From: an uncultured Methanobrevibacter sp.
Lineage (GTDB): Archaea; Methanobacteriota; Methanobacteria; Methanobacteriales; Methanobacteriaceae
Direction: 5' to 3'
Length of the DNA stretch: 50,911 nucleotides
NCBI GenBank assembly: GCA_900318035.1
Contig: ONJC01000022.1
Span: 1 to 50,911, forward strand
Below the pieces are notes generated by a model that made no database searches, had not been told where the DNA came from, and worked only from the letters and a program-made list of their open reading frames with translations. A program made the position numbers and the translations under genes. Numbering within the stretch: position 1 is the first letter of the stretch; each line of letters starts with the position of its first letter. This document shows positions 17,085-25,638 of the stretch, piece by piece.

Positions 17085-17507
17085 ATGAAGGGATGCTACT
17101 GTTTAGTCATCAGACTGGATGAAACCACAGAAATTAGAATTGGAAAAAAGTTAGGCAAAATCAAATTCGAGAAAGGTTATTACGTTTATGTGGGCTCAGC
17201 AATGAATTCGCTGCATTCAAGAATTAAAAGACACTTGAGCGATGATAAAAAGCTTCACTGGCATATAGACTACTTTCTAAAATATTCACAAATCACCGAG
17301 GTAATCTATAACAAATCAAATCGAAAAATAGAATGTGACCTCTCACAGTACATCGCATCAAAAACAACAGGAATCAGGGACTTTGGATGTTCTGACTGTG
17401 ACTGTGAAAGCCATTTATATTATTTTAAAACAAAAAAAGAAGCTATTGAATGTGTAAAAGAGGCATATGATTCAATAGCTATGGATTTTGAAATTCTTAA
17501 AAAATGA
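17085..17507 (+). CDS. DUF123 / GIY-YIG-like protein
   Basis: A 140-residue protein matching the archaeal DUF123 family, which is found alone or fused to endonuclease III. It shows a GIY-YIG-like core, GYYVYVGSAMNSLHSRIKRHL (residues about 31-51), with the Arg of that motif on the following helix. A HWHIDYFL segment follows, then a Cys cluster GCSDCDC near residue 105 and a Y-F-K ending typical of the family. A nuclease or nucleic-acid-binding role is inferred from the fold; no activity is established for stand-alone members that I can cite. It is the only plus-strand gene in the first 36 kb. Its 3' end overlaps the convergent winged-helix gene by 11 bases, so antisense interference between the two mRNAs is possible. 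Confidence 0.8.
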   Translation: MKGCYCLVIRLDETTEIRIGKKLGKIKFEKGYYVYVGSAMNSLHSRIKRHLSDDKKLHWHIDYFLKYSQITEVIYNKSNRKIECDLSQYIASKTTGIRDFGCSDCDCESHLYYFKTKKEAIECVKEAYDSIAMDFEILKK

Positions 17508-17988
17508 AACCTTTCTTTTTCTTGTGTTTATATGAAATTTCAAATGAATCTAAAGCCAGTTTCTTCAGGACTTTCAAATCATCATCATTAATGTTGACGA
17601 CACTTTCCCACTCACGCTCCAGGCTGTCGATTTCATCCAAAACCTCCAGGCCCTTTTCGGTTAGTGTGCAGTCATAGGCAAGTCCGTTATCCGGGTTTTT
17701 GTCTATTTCAATCAAACCGATTTTGGCAAGTTTTTCATATTTCTTGAGATACAGGCCCAAATGCATGTTGAACAGGTCATCCTTTTCCGCCTTTTCATAT
17801 TGTCTGATTCTAATGCGTTTGTGATGAGGTTTTTCATGCTTTCTGACCTGTTTTAGAAGAACAATCTGGCTTCTGTGGAGAAATACACTTAAGTTTTCAC
17901 GCACATATGTCATTTGAGACTCTTCAATTACATTAATTAAAGATGCAGGATTCATTTTTTCAATTGCATTTACATGGGGATGAGCCAT
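17497..17988 (-). CDS. Winged-helix (MarR-like) DNA-binding protein, probable
   Basis: A 163-residue, highly charged protein. The segment LGLYLKKYEKLAKIGLIEID...TLTEKGLEVLDEIDSLEREWE (about residues 75-128) has the look of a winged helix: a recognition helix, a wing around the 'DCTLTEKG' strand, and a terminal dimerisation helix. The tail YKHKKKKGF is basic. It begins 10 bases after the HerA-like gene stop with its own GGTGATTG ribosome binding site, so it is the last gene of the helicase-HerA unit. The class is inferred from pattern only; the regulated target is unknown. Confidence 0.5.
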   Translation of the reverse strand: MAHPHVNAIEKMNPASLINVIEESQMTYVRENLSVFLHRSQIVLLKQVRKHEKPHHKRIRIRQYEKAEKDDLFNMHLGLYLKKYEKLAKIGLIEIDKNPDNGLAYDCTLTEKGLEVLDEIDSLEREWESVVNINDDDLKVLKKLALDSFEISYKHKKKKGFIF

Positions 17989-17998
17989 ACAATCACCG

Positions 17999-19618
17999 CT
18001 ATTTCATTTGTCCGAAAATTCCTCTCATGATTCCTTTTGTCACTTCACGAGCGGCAGTGTTTGCAGCCTGTGCAACTGCCTTTTCAGCCATTTTTTGGGT
18101 TTCGGACTTTTTGGCCTTCTTGCCTTTTGCAGGTTGGCTTCCTCCTAAAACAGTTCCCAAAATGTCACCCAGTCCAAATGCAGGCTGTGCAGGTGCTTCC
18201 TGAGCAGGTTCCTCAACTTGAGGAGCAGGTTCTGCCGGAGCTTCATGACTTTGCTCAATGGCCTGTTCGATAGCTTCCTTGGTTTCAGGAACAACTTCAC
18301 TTTCCAGATTTGAATCCTCTTCAATTTTATTTAACAGCAATTCATAAGCGGATTCAGGGTCAACTGCCTCATAATATTTAGGTTTAAGCTCGGATAAATT
18401 AATCAGCTCGGCTCTCATTGCATCATCAATAGCTCCGATATAGCTTTGAGGAGGTACAATATCCACCTGTTCAACTACGGTAGGAACACCCTTTTCATCA
18501 AGAACTGAAACCAGTGCCTGACCGATTCCAAGCTCTGAGATTACATCTGCAGTGTTGAAGTTAGGGTTTGGCCTGAATGTTTCTGCTGCAACTTTCACAG
18601 CCTTTTGGTCTTTTGGAGTGTATGCATGAAGTGCATGTTGAACACGGTTTCCGAGTTGTGCCAGAATGTCATCGGGAATATCTGCAGGTGACTGTGAAAT
18701 GAAATACAGACCTACACCTTTTGATCTGATAAGTCTTACAATCTGTTCGATTTTTTTGCCGAATTCAGGTGACATGTCATCGAAAAGCAGGTGAGCTTCG
18801 TCAAAGAAGAAGACGAATTTTGGCTTGTCCATATCTCCCACTTCAGGCATGTTTTCAAACAGTTCTGAGAGCATCCACAATAAAAATGTTGAGTAGATTT
18901 CCGGAGAAAGTGAGAGTTTTTGAGCATCAAGAATGTTGATGATACCCTTTCCGTTTTCATCCAATCTGATAAAGTCATTCAAATCAAGTGCAGGTTCAAA
19001 GAAAAAGTCGTTACCTCCTTGGTCTTCAAGAGTAATAAGGCTTCTTAAGATGGTATTTGCTGATTTTTCGGCAATTGCACCATATTCGCTTTCATACTGC
19101 GCCTTGTTTTCAACGACATGATTGATCATTGCTTTTAAGTCCTTCAAGTCTATGATAGGCAGGGAATTATTGTCTGCAACCCTGAATACAATATTCAAAA
19201 CACCGGTTTGTGCTTCAGACAGATTGAGGATTTTTGCAAGAAGTGTAGGCCCCATTTCAGATAGTGTTACCCTTACCGGAAGACCTTTTTCACCGAACAA
19301 GTCCCAGAATTCAACAGGATATGCCTGATATTTGAATCCTTTAGCTGCAAGACCGTATTTATCAACATTTTCCTTGATTTTTTCAGTTTCGGAACCTATT
19401 TTGGCAAGTCCTGAAATATCCCCTTTCATGTCCGCTAAAAATACCGGAACGCCCATATCGGAAAATGATTCCGCAAGTGTCTTCAAGGTAATTGTTTTAC
19501 CGGTTCCTGTTGCTCCTGCTATCAGACCGTGCCTGTTAGCCAGTTTCGGCAATAAAAACACTGGAGTATTTTCATTGCAACCTATCAATATTTTATCTTC
19601 TGCATACATTTCATTCAC
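17999..19618 (-). CDS. HerA-like ATPase (DUF853 family)
   Basis: A 539-residue P-loop ATPase of the HerA/FtsK superfamily, DUF853 branch. The Walker A is GATGTGKT at residues 35-42, followed by the family signature FLADMKGDISGLAK. Walker B is FVFFFDEAHLLFDD near residue 270, and an arginine-rich LIRSKGVGLYFISQSPADIP stretch follows. The C-terminal 100 residues are Pro/Ala/Glu-rich low complexity ending in a basic amphipathic tail, as is common in this branch. HerA proteins are hexameric DNA translocases; DUF853 proteins are less studied and no NurA nuclease is seen here. The start codon overlaps the stop of the upstream helicase gene (ATGA-type overlap of 4 bases), so translation is probably coupled. 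Confidence 0.9.
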   Translation of the reverse strand: MNEMYAEDKILIGCNENTPVFLLPKLANRHGLIAGATGTGKTITLKTLAESFSDMGVPVFLADMKGDISGLAKIGSETEKIKENVDKYGLAAKGFKYQAYPVEFWDLFGEKGLPVRVTLSEMGPTLLAKILNLSEAQTGVLNIVFRVADNNSLPIIDLKDLKAMINHVVENKAQYESEYGAIAEKSANTILRSLITLEDQGGNDFFFEPALDLNDFIRLDENGKGIINILDAQKLSLSPEIYSTFLLWMLSELFENMPEVGDMDKPKFVFFFDEAHLLFDDMSPEFGKKIEQIVRLIRSKGVGLYFISQSPADIPDDILAQLGNRVQHALHAYTPKDQKAVKVAAETFRPNPNFNTADVISELGIGQALVSVLDEKGVPTVVEQVDIVPPQSYIGAIDDAMRAELINLSELKPKYYEAVDPESAYELLLNKIEEDSNLESEVVPETKEAIEQAIEQSHEAPAEPAPQVEEPAQEAPAQPAFGLGDILGTVLGGSQPAKGKKAKKSETQKMAEKAVAQAANTAAREVTKGIMRGIFGQMK

Positions 19619-22206
19619 CCGTTTTCTATTTTTTTAATTAACCAATTAGTTTTCTTGACAAAATTTTGCCGGTTGTAAGCTTTAGCTATTCTTTTTATTG
19701 CATCAAGGTTTTTTACAAAATTATCCAGCCATGAGAAAATGTCTCCAGGATAGACCTGAATCTGATATTTTCTGAATAACTTATTTGATATATCTTGGGG
19801 GTCCTTGCCTTTAAGTCTTTCGTGAACAATGACCTCTGAAATTCCCCTTTGCATGCAGCTGCAAAATGGTCTGTCCTGACATCTGCACTGCATGAAATCA
19901 GTCTGAAGGGCAATAAGCGCATCCTGGAATTTCCTGTCTACCTTTTCAATGGCTTCACCTGATGAAATTATATCCAAAGTGGATTCCGCAAACAGTCTTG
20001 TTGAAAATTTGATTTTAAGAGCATTTGCAATCTGGTTGTGAATTACACTTGACAGATACGCATTTTCAAACATTTCCAAATCAAGTGCCATTGCCAAAAT
20101 CAGCACCTTAAGCTTATCATACTTGTCCTTTTTCTTATACATCGGTGAAAGCCCTACATAGCGTTTGAGATAATTATAATCATTTAAAGTATTTTTTATG
20201 AATTCTGCATCCCCAATTGATAAAAATGATACTGATGCTGCTCGCCCATATTTTGTAACTTCTAGTTTATTGTTGAGGCTTTTATTTATCAGTCCCAACT
20301 TCCCCATTTCGTCAACAGCTATCTTGATGCTTATTGGAACATCAATGTTTTTATAGAATTTGTTAAGTTCATCCATTGATTTAATGGATGTTGATGAAAT
20401 ATCGGCAAGAATCTGCTCATAGGCAGACTCCTCATCATACTCTATATAGACATCCTCGCTGTTGCTTTCCAAAAGCTCCAAAGCCATTGCCTCTTCAGAC
20501 TCTCCTGCAAAGTCATTTCCAACTTCAGGAATCAGATAGACAATACCTCTGTCATGATAGGATGGCCTTCCTGCGCGGCCAAGCATTTGTGAAAACTCAT
20601 TCGGATTAATCCATTTGTTTCCCATGACCAGTGAGTCGAATATTACCTGTGAAGCCGGAAAATCAACACCAGCCGCAAGAGCCGCTGTCGTAACGACACA
20701 GGAAATCCTGCCTCTGTCAAAGTCCTTTTCTATTTTTTCCTTTTTATAATAGGACAGTCCCGCATGATATGCCTTTGCATTGACATGTTTGTTTGTTAGG
20801 AAATTGGCGATTTGATGAGTCTTTCGCCTTGAATTTGTAAATATGATGGTCTGGCCCCTATAACCTTTTTTGGATTTGGTATTGAATTCTTTTTTAGCCA
20901 GTCTTTGCATCAGATGGCGTTTTTGAGATTCATTTCTGACATATACAAGGTGCCTTTCAAGAGGAACCGGCCGCTCGTCATACTTTACCAGCTTCATGTT
21001 GAATTCATCGGCCAAAAATTCCGGATTTTTAACTGTAGCGGACAGTCCTATGATTTGAGTTTTAGGATATAAATGCTTGATACGCTTAATCAAACCGTTG
21101 AGGCGTGTTCCACGGTCTTCATCATCAATCATGTGAATTTCGTCAATCAAGACAACACCCAGATTGGACAGGCTTTTGGAGTTGCCGTTTCTTAAAAGAT
21201 AATCGACTCCCTCATAGGTTGCAACAACAATATCTGATGATGAAACATCTGAATCAGGGAAATTCAGCTCTCCCTTTGCCTTAACACGATTTCTTCCAAC
21301 CTTAATGGCTACCTTTAATCCAAGTTTGGAGTATTTCTTTTTAAAATCACGATATTTCTGATTGGCAAGAGCAACCAGAGGAGTTAAAAATACGAATTTT
21401 TTGCCTTTTAATGCCTCTGTAATTCCTGCAAGCTCACCGACCAGCGTTTTACCTGAACCTGTTGCACTTACAACAAGCAAATCTTCTCCTTTCAAAAGCC
21501 CTTCCTTGATGGCCAAATACTGAACCGGCAGCAACTTGGTATTTCCGGAATCTAAAAGGATTTGCTTAAAGTCCTTAGGTATCTTCAATCGCTTCATGTC
21601 AACAGGAGGGACGATATGCCTTGACTTTTTGGTTTTGTCAAATAATGTCAGATTCCTGTTTTTGATTGCATCAAAATGAGGGTCAAGAACAGATAAAGTT
21701 TTTTCCAGACTTCCTGTTGTCTCCAAAGTCTTTTTAAGATTTCTGAAAATGGCTTTATCAAATCCCTGCAGCTTCAGTTCTTCCTTGATAGTGTCATGTG
21801 CACAATCCTTGCAGATTAGTTGATTGTTATGTTTATATGAATATGATGAGTTTACAATGGTTATATTGCCTTCAAAGGCACAGAAATCACAGACCTGAGT
21901 TTTTCTAACCTTAATATTTAAAGATTTGAGGAATTTTTCCACTTTTTCATCAGGTGTTGCTAAAAATACAGCTTGGGATCTGAGTAATTTAATTACTTCA
22001 CCAGGAGGCATCAGCTTTTCATTCAGTGAGGAATTGTCATTGAAATTGTAATCTGCAACAAATCTGGCAATGGCCAGCGTGTCGCCTTGATTTGAAAATT
22101 TGATGTTTCCAACAAATTCAGGTTCCCTTTTATGATTAAGAGCCCCTTTCGGAGAACCTATTGGATATAACCTCCACTGTTTTTTAACTTTCTTTAAAAC
22201 CAACAT
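19615..22206 (-). CDS. DUF5814-containing DEAD/DEAH-type superfamily 2 helicase
   Basis: This 863-residue protein begins with a DUF5814 domain containing a zinc-binding pair (CDFC near residue 100, CKDC about 30 residues later). A full SF2 helicase core follows: Walker A VSATGSGKT near 252, LIDEIHMIDDEDRG near 355, LSATVKNPE near 390, IIFTNSRRKTHQIA, and motif VI QMLGRAGRPSYHDRG near 545. A Cys-rich element CRCQDRPFCSC sits near residue 785. It resembles the archaeal helicases typified by Methanocaldococcus MJ1401 and is related to the Ski2/Hel308 group; a role in DNA or RNA remodelling is inferred. The ATG has no clear ribosome binding site and follows AT-rich sequence. It is the first gene of a unit with the HerA-like ATPase, which overlaps its stop codon, and the winged-helix gene. 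The shared unit suggests a common DNA-processing job. Confidence 0.88.
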   Translation of the reverse strand: MLVLKKVKKQWRLYPIGSPKGALNHKREPEFVGNIKFSNQGDTLAIARFVADYNFNDNSSLNEKLMPPGEVIKLLRSQAVFLATPDEKVEKFLKSLNIKVRKTQVCDFCAFEGNITIVNSSYSYKHNNQLICKDCAHDTIKEELKLQGFDKAIFRNLKKTLETTGSLEKTLSVLDPHFDAIKNRNLTLFDKTKKSRHIVPPVDMKRLKIPKDFKQILLDSGNTKLLPVQYLAIKEGLLKGEDLLVVSATGSGKTLVGELAGITEALKGKKFVFLTPLVALANQKYRDFKKKYSKLGLKVAIKVGRNRVKAKGELNFPDSDVSSSDIVVATYEGVDYLLRNGNSKSLSNLGVVLIDEIHMIDDEDRGTRLNGLIKRIKHLYPKTQIIGLSATVKNPEFLADEFNMKLVKYDERPVPLERHLVYVRNESQKRHLMQRLAKKEFNTKSKKGYRGQTIIFTNSRRKTHQIANFLTNKHVNAKAYHAGLSYYKKEKIEKDFDRGRISCVVTTAALAAGVDFPASQVIFDSLVMGNKWINPNEFSQMLGRAGRPSYHDRGIVYLIPEVGNDFAGESEEAMALELLESNSEDVYIEYDEESAYEQILADISSTSIKSMDELNKFYKNIDVPISIKIAVDEMGKLGLINKSLNNKLEVTKYGRAASVSFLSIGDAEFIKNTLNDYNYLKRYVGLSPMYKKKDKYDKLKVLILAMALDLEMFENAYLSSVIHNQIANALKIKFSTRLFAESTLDIISSGEAIEKVDRKFQDALIALQTDFMQCRCQDRPFCSCMQRGISEVIVHERLKGKDPQDISNKLFRKYQIQVYPGDIFSWLDNFVKNLDAIKRIAKAYNRQNFVKKTNWLIKKIENG

Positions 22207-22304
22207 TGATTTAAATTATATTCTTAATTGTTAATATAGATTTACCGAATCAAACCCACATTTTCGGCTTTGAATAATCTGGAAGTAAATTTACCTGATT
22301 CGGC

Positions 22305-22343
22305 AAAAAAGAAAAAAAAAGATGAGGTGTTAGAGTTACACCT
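22305..22343 (-). terminator. Hairpin plus U-tract overlapping the stop codon of the Ppx-like gene
   Basis: AGGTGT (22325-22330) pairs with ACACCT (22338-22343), which includes the first bases of the stop codon region (22342-22344). On the minus strand it is followed by CATC and then a run of nine T, a C and six T. Confidence 0.8.
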
Positions 22344-24576
22344 ACTTTAAGATTTTTGCAGTTCTTTTAACAGTATCCTTAAGGTAAATCGCCTGGTAAG
22401 AAACTTTTTTTCCATCCTTAAGCATTTTGAGGACACTTGATTTGATGGTAACCTTTGCAAAGCCTTTGGAATTGGTGTTTGACTTGTAGGTTTTGCCGTT
22501 GAATTTGAATGTAATCTTTTTATTTTTCAGATATTTTCCGTTGACCTTTGCCAGACTTGCGGTTAACACCAATTTTTTAGCGGATTTTTTCACGGTTGCT
22601 GATTTAAGAGCCAGCAGATGCTTTACAGCAACCTTATTTTTAACGCTAGCATTCCTATACTGGATTTTGATGGTGTGTGTACCAACTTTAAAGTTTTTAT
22701 CAATTTCAACTGTAATAAATCCGTTCTTATCTGTTTTATAGCTTTTCATTTTATTGTCAATCAGTACAGTAACATTTTGACCTTCAGTTTCGGGATTTCC
22801 ATCATCTCCAATAATCCTGACCTTATAATTGGCATTGCTTGCGTAATAAACATTTAAATTACTGTTGTTTTCAAATCTCTTTAGTATTTTCAGTGTTACT
22901 GTGGAATTTCCGGCAATTGCAGATGAAACAGTGACATTATATGTACCTGCATTTAAGTTTGCTTTAACACCTGCAAAACCATCGCCATTCGTTATTGCAT
23001 AATATTGATTTGACATTACAGTAAATGAAATCAATTTGTTTGAAATGCCGTTTCCATTCTCGTCAATTAATTTTATCTGATAGTCATAATCACTATTATA
23101 TCCACGAACCATATCATGTGCATTAAGTGATGCTGATTTGACATGAACGTTTATTTTTGTTTTGTTGGATGCATAATTATCATCACCGCTATAAGTTATC
23201 TTAACCGAATAATTGCCTGACTGCAATTTCGGAAGAATGATAATGCAGCTTCCGTTTAAAAGTGAAGAAACATACTCGCCATTATCCAATTTAACTTTAA
23301 CTGTTCCTGTTGCATTGCTTGGAAGTGTTACCGGAATTTCCGCATTTTCATCTATGGCAATAGAAATGTCACTAACATTTAAGGAAACATTCTGTTTTTC
23401 TTTAGTTTCCCTGCTTTCATTTTCAAGGATTTCCGCCATAATTCCATCCCTTACCGTATTTTTGCAGAAATGCAAATAGGAAATGTTGAAATAATTGGCA
23501 ATTGTTCTTGTAATAACCAAACCAGGTACGAATGTATTAATTCTTTCAGAATTGATATTCAGGATTGTTTGATAATTGTCTTTTGTCGGCTGGCTGAAAA
23601 TATCCAATAAAGAATCCATCATTGAAACAGGAATACAGTCTGTATCATCATCGATGGATTCGAAATATACCAAAACTTTCTTGATAGTCTTAACAGATCC
23701 ACCCAAACCGAATAAATCATGTCTTTGAGTATCATTTGTAACAGAAAGCTTTTTCAGCTCATCCAATACCCTATTTTCTATTTCCTTAATCTCAGTGCCG
23801 TTTGGAAACATTTCACTGACATAATCTACATAAATTGAGTTTGAACCTATCGGCATACTTTCAGAAGTTATTACAGTTTTATTGACAAAATCAATCACTT
23901 CACAACTTCCTCCACCCAAATCAATGACAATACCATTATCGGTTGTCAGTTCACTGTCCTTTACAGCATTGAAACTTGTCATTGCCTCTTTCTCACCACT
24001 CAACAAGTGAATATCCAAACCAACCTTCTTTTTAACGGCTGCAATCACTTCCGCACTATTATCTATCTTCCTTAAGCTGGCAGTGGCAAATGCATATTTG
24101 GTCTTGACCTTGAGCAAATCCATTACCACATTAAAGTCCTTCATAATGGATACAAATTCGTCAATCCCCTTTTCTGACAAAGTGTTGTTTTCAACATAAA
24201 TTGCAGTTACTGACTTTTCAGATAATGAAAAAACAGATTTGGGCTTTCCGCTTTTCTTAATTTCATATATTCTCAATTCCATGGAATTTGAACCTATATC
24301 CACAATCCCATATAATGGAGATTCACTTTCCTTTGTAGAATCATCATCCTTGTGCAAAACAACATTATCTTCATTGCCGGATATGTTCAAGATGCTTTCA
24401 TCACGATAATCTTCAAGCGGATTATCCTGTGAAACTGTTAATACATTATCATCCTCCAAAGCCAAATCATCACTGACATCTGCAGTTAATGTTTCATTTA
24501 GCTCACCTGCACTGACAGCTGCAATGGAGGAGAAAATGACAATAATCATCACTAGATATATCAATTTAAATTTCAT
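22342..24576 (-). CDS. Secreted Ppx/GppA-like phosphatase-fold protein with C-terminal Ig-like repeats
   Basis: A 744-residue protein with a signal peptide (LIYLVMIIVIFSSIAAVSAG), an acidic linker, then a Ppx/GppA-type ASKHA domain at about 85-395. Recognisable motifs are GIVDIGSNSMELRIYE near 92 (phosphate-1 loop), FATASLRKIDN near 150 (the ATxAxRxxxN motif), and VIDLGGGSCEV near 222 (phosphate-2 loop, Gly-Gly-Gly-Ser). About four Ig-like domains follow (roughly 395-475, 475-560, 560-640, 640-744). The last is Lys-rich and resembles the end of adhesin 2. Ppx/GppA enzymes normally act in the cytoplasm on polyphosphate or pppGpp; here the domain is predicted to be outside the cell. Key loops look intact, so activity is possible but unproven. 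The ATG is preceded by GGTGA. It lies just downstream of the DUF368 gene, but that gene has its own terminator. N-X-S/T sequons are frequent. Confidence 0.85.
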   Translation of the reverse strand: MKFKLIYLVMIIVIFSSIAAVSAGELNETLTADVSDDLALEDDNVLTVSQDNPLEDYRDESILNISGNEDNVVLHKDDDSTKESESPLYGIVDIGSNSMELRIYEIKKSGKPKSVFSLSEKSVTAIYVENNTLSEKGIDEFVSIMKDFNVVMDLLKVKTKYAFATASLRKIDNSAEVIAAVKKKVGLDIHLLSGEKEAMTSFNAVKDSELTTDNGIVIDLGGGSCEVIDFVNKTVITSESMPIGSNSIYVDYVSEMFPNGTEIKEIENRVLDELKKLSVTNDTQRHDLFGLGGSVKTIKKVLVYFESIDDDTDCIPVSMMDSLLDIFSQPTKDNYQTILNINSERINTFVPGLVITRTIANYFNISYLHFCKNTVRDGIMAEILENESRETKEKQNVSLNVSDISIAIDENAEIPVTLPSNATGTVKVKLDNGEYVSSLLNGSCIIILPKLQSGNYSVKITYSGDDNYASNKTKINVHVKSASLNAHDMVRGYNSDYDYQIKLIDENGNGISNKLISFTVMSNQYYAITNGDGFAGVKANLNAGTYNVTVSSAIAGNSTVTLKILKRFENNSNLNVYYASNANYKVRIIGDDGNPETEGQNVTVLIDNKMKSYKTDKNGFITVEIDKNFKVGTHTIKIQYRNASVKNKVAVKHLLALKSATVKKSAKKLVLTASLAKVNGKYLKNKKITFKFNGKTYKSNTNSKGFAKVTIKSSVLKMLKDGKKVSYQAIYLKDTVKRTAKILK

Positions 24577-24591
24577 TTTTTCACCGGTTAA

Positions 24592-24607
24592 AACAAAAAG
24601 TTTTGTT
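24592..24607. promoter_or_regulatory. Inverted repeat in the 5' leader of the Ppx-like gene
   Basis: AACAAAA and TTTTGTT flank two bases, a 7-bp perfect inverted repeat about 16 bases upstream of the start codon. It could be an operator near the transcription start, or chance in AT-rich DNA. Confidence 0.3.
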
Positions 24608-24670
24608 GAATGATATATCTATCAAAATAATTATAAATAATTTTACAAAAATAAACGTTTAATCAGAAAT

Positions 24671-24725
24671 TTTAAAAAAAATAGCCAATATGATTACATT
24701 TTAGTTAAACTAGTCAATGTAATCA
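24671..24725 (-). terminator. 10-bp hairpin enclosing the stop codon of the DUF368 gene, plus U-tract
   Basis: TGATTACATT (24691-24700) and AATGTAATCA (24716-24725) are perfect reverse complements. The stop codon (24710-24712) lies in the loop, so the 5' arm of the transcript hairpin encodes the last residues. Minus-strand T8 follows within about ten bases. Confidence 0.8.
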
Positions 24726-25579
24726 AATTTGGTTTCCAAAATAATAATCAGTCCGAAACCGATAACTGCAACGATAAGGCACGGGAACAGACTTGCAAAA
24801 TTCATGCCAACAGAATTTGCAATTTCAACACCAGGAACCCTTAAAGATCCAAGCATTACACCAATAAGAAATGCCATTGTTACCTTTTCATGGTTTTTGA
24901 GCAAATAATTCAGGATTTTTGAAAATCCAAGTATTCCTATCAATGCACCAACTACAAAAACAATGATTTCTGTAAAATGAAGTTCATGAAGTGCATTCAA
25001 CATGTATTTGTACTGACCCAGCAATAACAGTAGGAATGAACCGGAAATACCTGGCAAAATCATTGCACAAATGGCTATCATACCTGAAATAAATATTATA
25101 AGCAGTGAATGATTGGCAGCAATAGGATTCAAACTTACAAAGACATAAGTCAAAATTGCGCCGATAGCGGCAAATATTATATTTTTCAAATTTATTTGAT
25201 TGAGTTTTTTAAATAAAATTACTGCTGAAGCTATAATTAAACCTAAAAAGAAGGAATATGTAAGTGCAGTTTGTGTATCCATACAATAGGTTACGACCTT
25301 AGCCAGTGTTAAGAAAGCAACACCAATACCCAAAACCAGCGGTATGAAGAATTTGAAATCAATTTCTTCAAAGAGTTCGTTTTTAAAACCTTTAATGTCA
25401 CCTTTCAGAAGGGGCCTTACAAATCCGAATTTGATTTTACTTATTGCTTCAATTAAATGACCATAAATTCCTGTAATCAATGCTATTGTTCCGCCGGAAA
25501 CACCAGGAACAATATCTGCAGAACCCATCAGGACCCCACGAATAAAAATTAAAATAGCTTCTTTCATATCAAAACTCAA
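24710..25579 (-). CDS. DUF368 membrane protein (PopT-like polyprenyl-phosphate transporter candidate)
   Basis: A 289-residue protein with about eight hydrophobic membrane segments and the two inverted family signatures, VPGVSGGTIALITGIYGHL near residues 24-42 and ILPGISGSFLLLLLGQY near 175. Bacterial DUF368 proteins (PopT) are reported to return undecaprenyl phosphate across the membrane. In this archaeon the inferred cargo would be the polyprenyl or dolichyl phosphate carrier used for pseudomurein or glycan assembly. The TTG at 25577-25579 is chosen because GGTGAT lies just upstream of it; the ATG four codons later (25567) would be too far from that site. The next gene downstream is the secreted Ppx-like protein. 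A hairpin terminator separates the two. Confidence 0.85.
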   Translation of the reverse strand: MSFDMKEAILIFIRGVLMGSADIVPGVSGGTIALITGIYGHLIEAISKIKFGFVRPLLKGDIKGFKNELFEEIDFKFFIPLVLGIGVAFLTLAKVVTYCMDTQTALTYSFFLGLIIASAVILFKKLNQINLKNIIFAAIGAILTYVFVSLNPIAANHSLLIIFISGMIAICAMILPGISGSFLLLLLGQYKYMLNALHELHFTEIIVFVVGALIGILGFSKILNYLLKNHEKVTMAFLIGVMLGSLRVPGVEIANSVGMNFASLFPCLIVAVIGFGLIIILETKFDYID

Positions 25580-25638
25580 ATAATCACCTTATTATATATT
25601 AGTATAATCTCAATTATATAAGTTAATGATGAAAACTA

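Noticed and set aside
22244..22303. CCGAATC and GATTCGG inverted repeat downstream of the Ppx-like gene
   Set aside because: The arms are far apart (about 46 bases), the intervening DNA shows no further symmetry, and the terminator hairpin beside it explains the U-tract.
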